Below, in pieces: positions 48,337 to 56,552 of a stretch of 64,000 bases of DNA. Source of the stretch: [Pasteurella] aerogenes (lineage in GTDB: Bacteria > Pseudomonadota > Gammaproteobacteria > Enterobacterales > Pasteurellaceae); NCBI GenBank assembly GCA_900637275.1, contig LR134362.1:1922001-1986000 (forward strand), read 5' to 3'. The position numbers and the translations under genes were made by a program. Positions within the stretch are counted from its first letter, which is position 1. Each line of letters begins with the position of its first letter. Under the pieces are notes generated by a model. That model saw nothing but the letters and a program-made list of their open reading frames with translations, did not search any database and was not told the DNA's origin.

Positions 48337-48994
48337 TTTGGATCTCTAAAAAATAACAAATCGGATAAGGGCGTTGTGGAACAGCGTTTCGAGTTTCATT
48401 GCCATTTTTAACTAACTGCTCGTATTCGAATTCTTTTCTCTGTATGCAATAACGCCGATTGAACAAAGAAACAGGTTCCCACTGCGAAAATCTCAACATT
48501 TTCGTCTCTATATCTTGAGTGTTATCATCGACATAGCACATTTTTAAGGCATTACCTTGAACAATGTTGAGATTCAAAATAAAGCGAATGACCCCAATCA
48601 CCTCATCACTAGCGGTTTTAGGAAATAGCAAGCGGTAAGATTCTTCGCAAAATTTGCAAAGCCTTTCACGACAAGCAATCACGTTATCTTGTTGTAGCTC
48701 AATGCCATAAATTGAACCAATCACAAGTACAAGATCAAATTCATAAGCTCGTTGGCTTCTGTATATTTCTTTTCGTGGTCGCTTTTTTATGTGTTTATTC
48801 TTAATCAAAGCTAGTTTGCGTTTCAAAATCTCAATCAAAAAATTTCCATCACCACAGGCAGGCTCTAAAAATCGGGACTCAATCCGCAAAGTTTCGTCTT
48901 TGACGAGATCAAGCATCGCATTCACTTCTTCTTGCCGTGTAAACACTTCGCCGTGATCAGAAACACGTTGTTTGGATTTGATTTGTTGGGTCAT
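48317..48994 (-). CDS. Methyltransferase-like partner protein with SAM motif only
   Basis: A 225-residue protein that begins like the N-terminus of N6-adenine methyltransferases (HGEVFTRQEEVNAMLDLV, residues about 14-31), has SAM motif I FLEPACGDGNFLIEIL near 42-57 and an acidic motif II-like YGIELQQDN near 95, but shows no NPPY or DPPY catalytic motif before it ends. It could be a cofactor-binding or specificity partner of the second methyltransferase, or a shortened copy. It is the first gene of the three-gene operon. Confidence 0.8.
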   Translation of the reverse strand: MTQQIKSKQRVSDHGEVFTRQEEVNAMLDLVKDETLRIESRFLEPACGDGNFLIEILKRKLALIKNKHIKKRPRKEIYRSQRAYEFDLVLVIGSIYGIELQQDNVIACRERLCKFCEESYRLLFPKTASDEVIGVIRFILNLNIVQGNALKMCYVDDNTQDIETKMLRFSQWEPVSLFNRRYCIQRKEFEYEQLVKNGNETRNAVPQRPYPICYFLEIQNAQPID

Positions 48995-49020
48995 TGTTTT
49001 TAACTATTCTTGTAACTTTA

Positions 49021-49051
49021 CAACTTTTTATAAAACTAATTATAAAAGTTG
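49021..49051. promoter_or_regulatory. Palindromic operator between HTH gene and restriction operon
   Basis: CAACTTTTTATAA (49021-49033) and TTATAAAAGTTG (49040-49051) are inverted, with one extra base in the left arm. A minus-strand -10 TATAAT (49044-49039) falls inside the right half. A protein bound here would block the restriction operon and could also act on the divergent HTH gene. Confidence 0.65.
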
Positions 49052-49106
49052 AAAACTATTTGATCTAGTTTTAATTTAGGATTCTGTAAGCTCTACATTA
49101 GGCTGT

Positions 49107-49520
49107 ATGAATGAAAAAGAATACTTTGCAAAAAATTTGAGAGAAATTCTTGAGCAAAAGGGGATTGAAGCTAGACCTTGTGTTCTTGAAAGAGAATTTC
49201 ATCTACATCACTATGGAAAAGATATTACTCAACAAGCGATTAAAAAATGGCTTGATGGTACATCTTTGCCTACGGCTGAACGGTTACAAACTTTAGCGGA
49301 TTGGTTACAAGTTGATTTGACAGAATTGGTTTCTGAAGAAAGGGCTTACAAAATCCGTAAAAAAAATGAAAAGCAAAAGTCCAACAAAAACCTTTGGGAG
49401 CTTTTGCAAAAGAATTATGAAGATCAGGATTTAATTGAGAAATGGTTTAATCTGCCACCTGAACAGAAAAAAGTCGTCCGTGAAGTGATAATGGCAATGG
49501 ATAAGGCGTATCGGGGATAA
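49107..49520 (+). CDS. XRE/CI-type HTH regulator
   Basis: A 137-residue protein. The N-terminal two thirds form a lambda-repressor-like helix-turn-helix (about 6-75): LREILEQKG, then DITQQAIKKWLDGTSLPTAERLQTLADWL, followed by VDLTELV. The C-terminal part is charged (KKNEKQKSNKN) and helical, possibly for dimerisation. It is divergent from the restriction operon, like the controller genes of many restriction systems, and probably binds the palindrome between them. Confidence 0.85.
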   Translation: MNEKEYFAKNLREILEQKGIEARPCVLEREFHLHHYGKDITQQAIKKWLDGTSLPTAERLQTLADWLQVDLTELVSEERAYKIRKKNEKQKSNKNLWELLQKNYEDQDLIEKWFNLPPEQKKVVREVIMAMDKAYRG

Positions 49521-49525
49521 AATAA

Positions 49526-49551
49526 AAGGCATAGTTTTCACACTATGCCTT
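49526..49551. terminator. Bidirectional terminator HTH gene / gnd
   Basis: AAGGCATAG pairs with CTATGCCTT around TTTTCACA, with A-rich left and T-containing right flanks. It serves the convergent HTH gene and gnd. Confidence 0.8.
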
Positions 49552-49570
49552 CATTTATGCCATCTATCAA

Positions 49571-51025
49571 TTACACATCATAAGTGGTTGATGCTGTATT
49601 ACCACCACGACCAGTCCAGTTGGTGTGGAAGAACTCGCCGCGAGGTTTGTCGGTACGCTCATAAGTGTGTGCACCGAAGTAGTCACGTTGTGCTTGAAGT
49701 AAGTTTGCAGGCAAACGCTCTGAAGTGTAACCGTCTAAGAAGGTGATTGCACTTGCCATACAAGGCATCGGGATCCCCACTTCGATAGATTTCGCAACCA
49801 CTTTACGCCAGTCGCTTAATGCGTTTTCTAAAATGCCTTTGAAGTACGCATCTGAGCCTAAGAAGATTAAATCAGGGTTCGCTTCATACGCATCACGAAT
49901 GTTGCCTAAGAAACGGCTGCGAATGATACAACCTTCACGCCATAATAACGCTGTTGCACCGTAGTTGATGTCCCAACCAAAGTTTTCAGAGGCTTCACGA
50001 ATGAGCATAAAACCTTGTGCGTAAGAGATGATTTTTGACGCTAATAACGCTTTACGCACCGCTTCGATCCAAACTTGTTTATCGCCTTCAACTTTGCCGA
50101 TGGTTTTGTTGAACAATTTAGATGCAGCAACACGTTGATCTTTGAATGAAGATACACAACGAGCAAATACTGACTCGGTGATTAAAGTTAATGGAATACC
50201 GAAATCTAATGCGTTGATCCCTGTCCATTTACCTGTACCTTTTTGACCTGCGGTATCAAGGATTTTTTCCACAAGTGGCGTGCTGTCTGTGTCTTTGTAG
50301 CCTAAAATATCGGTCGTGATGTCGATTAAATAGCTATCAAGTTCTGTTTTTTTCCATTCAGCGAAGATTGATTGCATTTCATCATAGCTTAAACCTAAAC
50401 CATCTTTTAAGAACTGGTAGGCTTCGCAGATTAACTGCATATCGCCATATTCGATACCGTTGTGTACCATTTTCACGAAATGACCAGCACCTTCTTTGCC
50501 TACCCAGTCACAGCAAGGCTCGCCTTTGTCGGTTTTTGCTGAAATCGCTTGGAAAATTGGTTTCACATATTGCCAAGCTTCTTCATTACCGCCCGGCATA
50601 ATCGAAGGTCCGTGACGCGCGCCTTCTTCACCGCCCGATACGCCTGAACCGATAAAGCGAATACCTTTCTCTGCTAACGCTTTCACACGGCGGTTGGTAT
50701 CAGGGTAGTTTGAGTTACCGCCATCAATGATGATGTCGCCTTTTTCTAAATGCGGTAATAATGCCTCGATAAATTGATCGACCACTTCACCCGCGCGCAC
50801 CATTAACATCACTTTGCGTGGTTTTTCTAATTTTGCGGCTAAATCTTCTAAGGAATATGCCCCAATAATGTTTGTGCCTTTCGCTGCGCCTTCTAAAAAC
50901 TCGTCCACTTTTGAAGTCGTACGGTTATACGCCACGACTTTAAAGCCATTGTCGTTCATATTTAAAATAAGGTTCTGACCCATTACCGCTAAACCGATAA
51001 CGCCAATATCGCCTTTTACTGACAT
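49571..51025 (-). CDS. gnd: 6-phosphogluconate dehydrogenase, decarboxylating
   Basis: A 484-residue enzyme that oxidises 6-phosphogluconate to ribulose-5-phosphate with NADP+. The nucleotide loop GLAVMGQNLILN is at residues 11-22, substrate motifs GGNSNYPDTNRR near 100, SGVSGGEEGARHGPS near 127 and KMVHNGIEYGDMQ near 183 with the catalytic Lys. The C-terminal tail GRGGNTASTTYDV is complete. It is followed upstream by pgl and zwf on the same strand. Confidence 0.97.
   Translation of the reverse strand: MSVKGDIGVIGLAVMGQNLILNMNDNGFKVVAYNRTTSKVDEFLEGAAKGTNIIGAYSLEDLAAKLEKPRKVMLMVRAGEVVDQFIEALLPHLEKGDIIIDGGNSNYPDTNRRVKALAEKGIRFIGSGVSGGEEGARHGPSIMPGGNEEAWQYVKPIFQAISAKTDKGEPCCDWVGKEGAGHFVKMVHNGIEYGDMQLICEAYQFLKDGLGLSYDEMQSIFAEWKKTELDSYLIDITTDILGYKDTDSTPLVEKILDTAGQKGTGKWTGINALDFGIPLTLITESVFARCVSSFKDQRVAASKLFNKTIGKVEGDKQVWIEAVRKALLASKIISYAQGFMLIREASENFGWDINYGATALLWREGCIIRSRFLGNIRDAYEANPDLIFLGSDAYFKGILENALSDWRKVVAKSIEVGIPMPCMASAITFLDGYTSERLPANLLQAQRDYFGAHTYERTDKPRGEFFHTNWTGRGGNTASTTYDV
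49573..49639. repeat. Imperfect direct repeat, right copy (gnd 3' end)
   Basis: The intact gnd C-terminal codons, matching 43289-43352 in direct orientation. Marks the right boundary of the accessory segment. Confidence 0.7.
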
Positions 51026-51076
51026 TTTTTGCTCCTGTTGGATTGTTAAACTTATTTGCGGAAAATTGACCGCACT

Positions 51077-51406
51077 TTAAATTTCTCTGATTAACGAAGA
51101 ACCTTGCTCAAGGGTATCTAACCATTGCCAATGTTCTGTCCCGACTAATTTGCCATTTTCTACTTCAAATGTTGTGACACAACGTCCAAGTCGATTTTCT
51201 AGTTTTTGGTTTAAATGTTGGTAAGTAAACTCAATTTGTGAGGTATTTACCCATTTTCCGATTAAAAAACCTTTTAAAATTTCACCGCCCGAATATTCAG
51301 CCCAAATTATTTCATCTTGTTGGTAGTAGTAAAATTTAGTTTGATTACTGACTTCACCAGTTTCACTATTTTGAAGTGCTATAAAAATTTTTTGGTTTAA
51401 GTTCAT
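51077..51406 (-). CDS. Small uncharacterised protein
   Basis: A 109-residue protein with no signal peptide or membrane segment that I can see. It has pattern features of a small beta-rich family found widely in bacteria (FYYYQQDEIIWAEYSGGEILKGFLIGKW, then a C-terminal HWQWLDTLEQGSSLI). Database entries in this family are sometimes named N-acetylglutamate synthase without support. It lies between gnd and a DUF1304 gene; function unknown. Confidence 0.7.
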   Translation of the reverse strand: MNLNQKIFIALQNSETGEVSNQTKFYYYQQDEIIWAEYSGGEILKGFLIGKWVNTSQIEFTYQHLNQKLENRLGRCVTTFEVENGKLVGTEHWQWLDTLEQGSSLIREI

Positions 51407-51413
51407 ATTATAT

Positions 51414-51770
51414 CTATATGATTAAATTCACCACCAACGCCAACACCGCCGGCATTCCTTGTTTTATCAAAATCCCTTTATTCTTTGCACTTATTGCTCC
51501 ATAAACTGCAGCAACAATCACACAACTTAAAAAGAAATACGTCACCGCACTTTGTTGAATACAAAGGGAAAAAATAATCCCTGCGGCTAAAAAACCGTTA
51601 TACAACCCTTGATTAGCAAACAACAACTGAATTTTTGGATTGCTTGCCGTTTGTTCGTCTAAGTTAAAAATCTGCCTTGCTTTTGGGCTGTTTAAGGCAA
51701 ACATTTCTAAATACATAATGTAGAAATGCTCAAGGGCGACAAGAGTGGTTAAAATATAAGCTAACATCAA
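51414..51770 (-). CDS. DUF1304 family membrane protein
   Basis: A 118-residue membrane protein with about four helices. The N-terminal LVALEHFYIMYLEMF and central NQGLYNGFLAAG segments are the family signature. Function unknown. It overlaps the end of pgl by four bases, so it is translated with it. Confidence 0.85.
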   Translation of the reverse strand: MMLAYILTTLVALEHFYIMYLEMFALNSPKARQIFNLDEQTASNPKIQLLFANQGLYNGFLAAGIIFSLCIQQSAVTYFFLSCVIVAAVYGAISAKNKGILIKQGMPAVLALVVNLII

Positions 51771-52465
51771 AGTAATTTCGCGGCATCTTTATCTAAATAC
51801 CACTCCGTTACGCCATTTTTCGCTTGAATTTTTGCCGCTGGATAAGGCAAATCTTCTGGAAGTGCGGTCTGAATTTCTTTTAAAATTTCCGCTTTGCTCG
51901 CACCAGTGACCAAATAAGTAATGCGTTTTGCCTGTTCAATTAGTTTTGCGGTTTTTGAAATGCGAATTTGCCCGGTTTCAGGATGTTTAGCAATCACTGC
52001 TAAATTCGGATCATTAAAATCCGTTTGGTGTGGGAAAAGGGAGGCGGTATGCCCGTCAGTTCCCATGCCTAAAATAATCCAATCAAAAACGCCATTCGGA
52101 ACGACCGCACTTAATTCTTGCTCAAAACGTTGAAGTTCTGATTCAACAGGTTCTTCACCACGAATACGGTGAATATTTTCTGCTGGGATTTGAATGTGAT
52201 CGAACAATAATTTTTGCACCTCGCCATAATTACTTTCCGGATCTTGTGGTGGAACCATGCGATCATCACCCCACCAAAAATGTAAATTTTTCCACCGCAC
52301 TTGGTTTTTGTAAGGCTCTTGGGCAAGGGTTTTAAATAATAATTTTGGCGTTGAACCACCAGATAAAGAAATATGCACCGGGCGATTAAATTGGCTATAA
52401 AGCACAAATTCTTGCGCAATTTTTTCCACCGCACTTTGTGCTGTTGGGAATGTGATGTAGTTCAT
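51767..52465 (-). CDS. pgl: 6-phosphogluconolactonase
   Basis: A 232-residue enzyme of the DevB/Pgl family that hydrolyses 6-phosphogluconolactone. Motifs are SLSGGSTPKLLF near residue 32, WWGDDRMVPPQDPESNYG near 68 and GMGTDGHTASLFP near 127. The ATG at 52465 with AAGGA upstream is used rather than 52486, which lies within the repeat element. It connects zwf and gnd activities. Confidence 0.93.
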   Translation of the reverse strand: MNYITFPTAQSAVEKIAQEFVLYSQFNRPVHISLSGGSTPKLLFKTLAQEPYKNQVRWKNLHFWWGDDRMVPPQDPESNYGEVQKLLFDHIQIPAENIHRIRGEEPVESELQRFEQELSAVVPNGVFDWIILGMGTDGHTASLFPHQTDFNDPNLAVIAKHPETGQIRISKTAKLIEQAKRITYLVTGASKAEILKEIQTALPEDLPYPAAKIQAKNGVTEWYLDKDAAKLL

Positions 52466-52474
52466 AAAATCCTT

Positions 52475-52581
52475 GTAGGGACACACTGCATGTGTCCTTT
52501 ATCAATAATGTATATGGACGCACGAAGTATGCCCGTTAATGGTTGATGTTAATTTCAGTGGACACACAGCGTGTCTCTACG
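52475..52581. repeat. Short inverted-repeat element between pgl and zwf
   Basis: A 107-base element whose ends are imperfect inverted repeats: GTAGGGACACACTGCATG at the left and, in complement, CGTAGAGACACGCTGTGTG at the right. Each arm also has internal dyad symmetry (GGACACACTGCATGTGTCC). The middle carries GGACGCACGAAGTATGCCC. It fills the gap between the zwf stop and the pgl ribosome-binding site and resembles a miniature inverted-repeat (MITE-like) element. No coding content. Confidence 0.65.
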
Positions 52582-52584
52582 TGG

Positions 52585-54075
52585 TTACACTTTTTTTCTC
52601 ATTGCGCCGGTAGGTTTGCGCCAAACGCGACCGGATTTGGCAATAAGTTTATCCGCTTCGGTTGGTCCCCATGTACCGGCTTCATATTCATATATTCGAC
52701 CACGATCGGCTTTGTAATCTAAAATTGGTTGAACAAATTTCCAGCAAGCGTGTACCGCATCGGTACGTGCAAATAAAGTAGCATCCCCTTTCATGGCATC
52801 TAGCAACAAACGATCGTAAGCGGTTAAAATGCTTGGTGACGCCAAATCCGCATAACGGAAATCCATCGACACTTCTTTTGCTTCAAAGCCGGCACCCGGT
52901 TTTTTCAAGCCAAAACGCATTGAAATTCCTTCATCTGGTTGAATACGAATAATCAATTTATTTTCTGGCGCATTTTGGCTAAACACCGGGTGAGGAGTGG
53001 TTTTGAAATGAATCACCACTTCAGTCACGCGCGTTGGTAAACGTTTTCCGGTACGTACATAAAACGGAACGCCCGCCCAACGCCAGTTGTCGATTTCACA
53101 ACGCAATGCCATATAAGTTTCTGTCGTGGAGTCAGAAGGTACACCTTTTTCTTGTAAGTAGCCTTTGATTTCTTCACCGTCAATATTAGTAGCGGTATAT
53201 TGCCCCAGCACTAAGTTATTTTTAACATCTTCTTCGCTTAATGGGTGCAAACAATGCAACACTTTCGCTACTTCATCACGCATAGAATCCGCATTGATAA
53301 TTGCCGGCGGCTCCATGGCAATCATCGCTAACACTTGTAATAAATGGTTTTGGAACATATCGCGCATCGCGCCAGAACCATCATAATAGCCGCCGCGTTC
53401 TTCAACGCCAATTTCTTCCGCACCGGTGATTTCAATATAATCAATAAAATTACGGTTCCACAGCGGTTCAAATAATCCGTTGGAAAAACGTAATACCAAT
53501 AAGTTTTGTACAGTTTCTTTACCCAAATAATGGTCGATACGATAAATTTGATGTTCTTCAAAGAAACGGTGAATTTGAATATCCAGCGCTTTTGCGGTTT
53601 TGATGTCATAACCGAACGGTTTTTCGACAATAATACGTTTCCAGCCGAATTCTTCGGTATTTAATCCATGTGCAGCTAAACATTCAGGAATAACACCATA
53701 TAAGCTCGGCGGCGTTGATAAATAATAAAGTGTGTTACCGGCGGTGTTATATTGATCGTGTAATTCGTCAAGGCGTGGAATCAGTTTACCATAATCTGCT
53801 GCATCGGAAGTGTTTAGCGTTTGATAATAAAGATGGCTACAAAATTTTTCTAAAATAGCAGGATCCGGATTTTCCGTTTTGATTAAAGCCTCACGCATTT
53901 TTTGTCGAAAGGTTTCGTCGTTCATGTCGCTGCGCGCCACGCCTAAGACGGAAAAGTTTTCGGTTAAGCGACCGATTTTATATAAATTAAATAGTGCTGG
54001 AATTAATTTGCGGTGCGTCAAGTCACCGGAGGCACCAAAAATGACAATACAATTATTTTCTGCGTTTGCGTTCAT
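52585..54075 (-). CDS. zwf: Glucose-6-phosphate 1-dehydrogenase
   Basis: A 496-residue enzyme that oxidises glucose-6-phosphate with NADP+. Nucleotide motif GASGDLTHRKLIPALF is at residues 14-29, the active-site RIDHYLGKETVQN near 179-191 and IVEKPFG near 152. It begins the zwf-pgl-DUF1304-small ORF-gnd series on the minus strand. Confidence 0.97.
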   Translation of the reverse strand: MNANAENNCIVIFGASGDLTHRKLIPALFNLYKIGRLTENFSVLGVARSDMNDETFRQKMREALIKTENPDPAILEKFCSHLYYQTLNTSDAADYGKLIPRLDELHDQYNTAGNTLYYLSTPPSLYGVIPECLAAHGLNTEEFGWKRIIVEKPFGYDIKTAKALDIQIHRFFEEHQIYRIDHYLGKETVQNLLVLRFSNGLFEPLWNRNFIDYIEITGAEEIGVEERGGYYDGSGAMRDMFQNHLLQVLAMIAMEPPAIINADSMRDEVAKVLHCLHPLSEEDVKNNLVLGQYTATNIDGEEIKGYLQEKGVPSDSTTETYMALRCEIDNWRWAGVPFYVRTGKRLPTRVTEVVIHFKTTPHPVFSQNAPENKLIIRIQPDEGISMRFGLKKPGAGFEAKEVSMDFRYADLASPSILTAYDRLLLDAMKGDATLFARTDAVHACWKFVQPILDYKADRGRIYEYEAGTWGPTEADKLIAKSGRVWRKPTGAMRKKV

Positions 54076-54145
54076 TTTATCCTACAACTTATAAAAACTA
54101 CGATGAATGGTTATAATATGCTGAAACGATACAAATTACCAATAG

Positions 54146-54973
54146 TTATAATGAATTATATTGAAAGATTTTTTGCCAATTAAACAGCGCATCGGAAACC
54201 ATTATAAAATCGGGATTAACAAAGGTTTCGCGCTGGTTATAGGTGAGTGGATTAAAGTTTAAATCCATAATTTTCCCGCCCATTTCTGCTAAAATAATTT
54301 CTGATGCGGCAGTATCCCATTCGCCAGTTTTACCCAAACGGATATAGCAATCGGCAATATTGCCGGCAACCAAAGTACTTTTTAACCCGCTTGAGCCATA
54401 AATTTGAAATTGATATTGAAAATTCGGCGATAAAATCGACCGCACTTTTGTGACCGCTCCCTCCGTCCCCACCACAATATGAATAGGCTGATTGGCATCC
54501 AGCGGACGATATTGTAATTTTTCCTGCTGTCCATGGTCAATTTTATAAGCACCATGACCTTTGGCGGCATAAAACGTTTGTTGCAAAACCGGAGCGTGAA
54601 TTATGCCTAAAATTGGTCGATTTTGTTGAATCAAGGCGATTAATACGGAAAATTGTCCGCTGCGATTGATAAACTGTTGTGTCCCATCAAGGGGATCGAT
54701 AAGCCAATAGCATTCCCAATTTTGGCGCAGCGCCAAGGAAACATACTGACTTTCTTCCGATAATACTGGAATATCGGGCGTAAGTGCGGTCAGTTTTTCA
54801 CTTAAAAATTGGCTAACTGCTAAATCCGCTTCGGTCACTGGCGTATTATCGGCTTTAGTGTGAATTTTAACGCTGGTGGCATAAAAACGCGTTAACAGCT
54901 CGCCGGCTTGATGGGCGATGGTTAATGTCGCTTGCAAAAGCATTGGAGTGAGTAATACGTTTTTTTCTGTCAT
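54146..54973 (-). CDS. cysQ: 3'(2'),5'-bisphosphate nucleotidase CysQ
   Basis: An inositol-monophosphatase-family enzyme that removes phosphate from PAP and PAPS. Metal-binding motifs are LSEESQ, WLIDPLDGTQQF and WDTAASEIILAEMGG. Three starts are possible (55000 TTG, 54973 ATG, 54943 ATG), none with a strong ribosome-binding site; 54973 (275 residues) is chosen, though homologues begin near 54943. The next gene cluster is separated by two tRNA genes. Confidence 0.88.
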   Translation of the reverse strand: MTEKNVLLTPMLLQATLTIAHQAGELLTRFYATSVKIHTKADNTPVTEADLAVSQFLSEKLTALTPDIPVLSEESQYVSLALRQNWECYWLIDPLDGTQQFINRSGQFSVLIALIQQNRPILGIIHAPVLQQTFYAAKGHGAYKIDHGQQEKLQYRPLDANQPIHIVVGTEGAVTKVRSILSPNFQYQFQIYGSSGLKSTLVAGNIADCYIRLGKTGEWDTAASEIILAEMGGKIMDLNFNPLTYNQRETFVNPDFIMVSDALFNWQKIFQYNSL

Positions 54974-55095
54974 AAGCCATGATTTGATTAAAGACACCAA
55001 GGGATGACGTTACCATAACATAAAAAAAACAATCTCAGAAGATATAACATCATCAATTGATGCGCTTGAGTTTGAGAGAATGAAAAGGGCATGAA

Positions 55096-55122
55096 AAAAG
55101 CCGCTAATTGTTTAGCGGCTTT
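55096..55122. terminator. Terminator after tRNA-Asn/Phe
   Basis: AAAGCCGCTAA pairs with TTAGCGGCTTT around TTGT, with A and T tracts outside. It would end the minus-strand tRNA transcript before cysQ. Confidence 0.85.
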
Positions 55123-55131
55123 ATTAGAATT

Positions 55132-55207
55132 TGGCTCCTCCTGCTGGACTTGAACCAGCGACATATGGATTAACAGTCCACCGTTCTACCGACTGAACTA
55201 AGGAGGA
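55132..55207 (-). tRNA. tRNA-Asn (GTT)
   Basis: A 76-base tRNA with acceptor TCCTCCT/AGGAGGA, anticodon loop CTGTTAA giving GTT, and encoded CCA. Confidence 0.95.
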
Positions 55208-55211
55208 AAAG

Positions 55212-55287
55212 TGGTGCCTCGAGGCGGAATCGAACCACCGACACGGGGATTTTCAATCCCCTGCTCTACCGACTGAGCTATCGAGGC
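55212..55287 (-). tRNA. tRNA-Phe (GAA)
   Basis: A 76-base tRNA with acceptor GCCTCGA/TCGAGGC, anticodon loop TTGAAAA giving GAA, and encoded CCA. It lies four bases from tRNA-Asn; the two are transcribed together. Confidence 0.95.
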
Positions 55288-55422
55288 AACTCATCAGTGG
55301 TGCGTATTAAACGTTTTTTTCGCTTTCAAGTCAACAGATAAATGAAAAAAAATGTGTTTTTTTGTTTATTTGCATATTTAACAAGCAAGGTGAGTAGAAA
55401 ATCTTCAATTTTCAGCCAAAAG

Positions 55423-55455
55423 AAAGGGTAATTTACTTCACATAAATTACCCTTT
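55423..55455 (-). terminator. Hairpin after mltC
   Basis: AAAGGGTAATTTA pairs exactly over 13 bases with TAAATTACCCTTT around CTTCACA, 20 bases after the mltC stop. The remaining space up to tRNA-Phe is AT-rich and likely holds the tRNA promoter. Confidence 0.8.
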
Positions 55456-55474
55456 AGTAAGTTATTTTTATCAA

Positions 55475-56548
55475 TTATCGTCTAACACGATAACTTTTTT
55501 GTGCTTTATCCACTTTCACCAAATAATTTCTCGCTTGAGAAGATGGATGGCTGGTGGTTAAAATTCGATAAACCTGCTCCGGATACATTTGGTTGATTTT
55601 GGCAATTGCAGCATCACGATCTGAATCGAAAACCCGTAATACCGCGCCAGCACCACTGTTATACGCCGAAATCATGGCAAAACGTTTCGAGGTTGGGTTA
55701 GTAATACCATCTAAATATTTATTTTGCAGCAACCATAAATATGCCACACCAGCATCAATATTTTTCGCTGGATCAAATAAATAACTTTTCGACGGTTGCC
55801 CACCGCGCCCTTTCATTTGGAATACATCGCGTCCGGCAGTATGTGGAACCACTTGCATCAATCCCATGGCATTAGCATAGCTTATTGCATACGGGTTAAA
55901 ACTGGATTCCGTTTGCATAATACCGAGAATTAAGCTTTCATCAATACCATATTGACGTGCGGATTTACGCACATAAGGCACGTATTTTTGCGCACGTACC
56001 GCCACGTGGTTGGCAATCATCGGGATCACCACAAACATCACGTTTTTTCCGTTGCCTAAACGACGAGTTTGTAATTTATTTTGGATTAAATAATCGGCAA
56101 AATTACCAGCAATAATCGTATTGGTTATTTGCCCGCCACGATTATCCACTACCTGTCCCACCAAGAATGGACGAGAACTAATCGGTACATCGCCGGAAGC
56201 AAATAAGTCAATCCCTTTAGCATCGGAACCCATTAATAAAGTATGAATAATTGCATTACGTAATCGATTGGTATCAGTATGGGTTTCTACTGTAATGGTC
56301 CCTTCATCGAAACTGACGTGGCTACGGGTATAGTAATTGTCCGTATATTTCACGTAATCTTTACGGCTGGCAACTAAAAGCTCATTAACCCCCCAAATTT
56401 GATCGATATTATGGGAAAATTGACCGGTTAAAATATCTAAACCTTGGGTATCTTTAGAAAATGCCTCATCATAATTGACCCCTTTATTTATTGAACCACT
56501 ACAGGCGTACAAAAAGGGAATCAGCGCTAACATTAAATATTTTTTCAT
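55475..56548 (-). CDS. mltC: Membrane-bound lytic murein transglycosylase C
   Basis: A 357-residue lipoprotein when started at 56548 (MKKYLMLALIPFLYAC), with lipobox FLYAC and acylated Cys at residue 16; the longer frame from 56605 would overlap yggX. The C-terminal SLT domain has the catalytic Glu in IMQTESSFNPYAIS (near residue 216), GLMQVVPHTAGRDV and AYNSGAGAVLRVF. It cleaves peptidoglycan glycan strands. It follows mutY and yggX, the usual order. Confidence 0.93.
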   Translation of the reverse strand: MKKYLMLALIPFLYACSGSINKGVNYDEAFSKDTQGLDILTGQFSHNIDQIWGVNELLVASRKDYVKYTDNYYTRSHVSFDEGTITVETHTDTNRLRNAIIHTLLMGSDAKGIDLFASGDVPISSRPFLVGQVVDNRGGQITNTIIAGNFADYLIQNKLQTRRLGNGKNVMFVVIPMIANHVAVRAQKYVPYVRKSARQYGIDESLILGIMQTESSFNPYAISYANAMGLMQVVPHTAGRDVFQMKGRGGQPSKSYLFDPAKNIDAGVAYLWLLQNKYLDGITNPTSKRFAMISAYNSGAGAVLRVFDSDRDAAIAKINQMYPEQVYRILTTSHPSSQARNYLVKVDKAQKSYRVRR

Positions 56549-56552
56549 AGCA

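Noticed and set aside
55132..55287. tRNA-Asn/Phe pair as an integration site for a mobile element
   Set aside because: No integrase gene, no repeated tRNA 3' end and only housekeeping genes on both sides.
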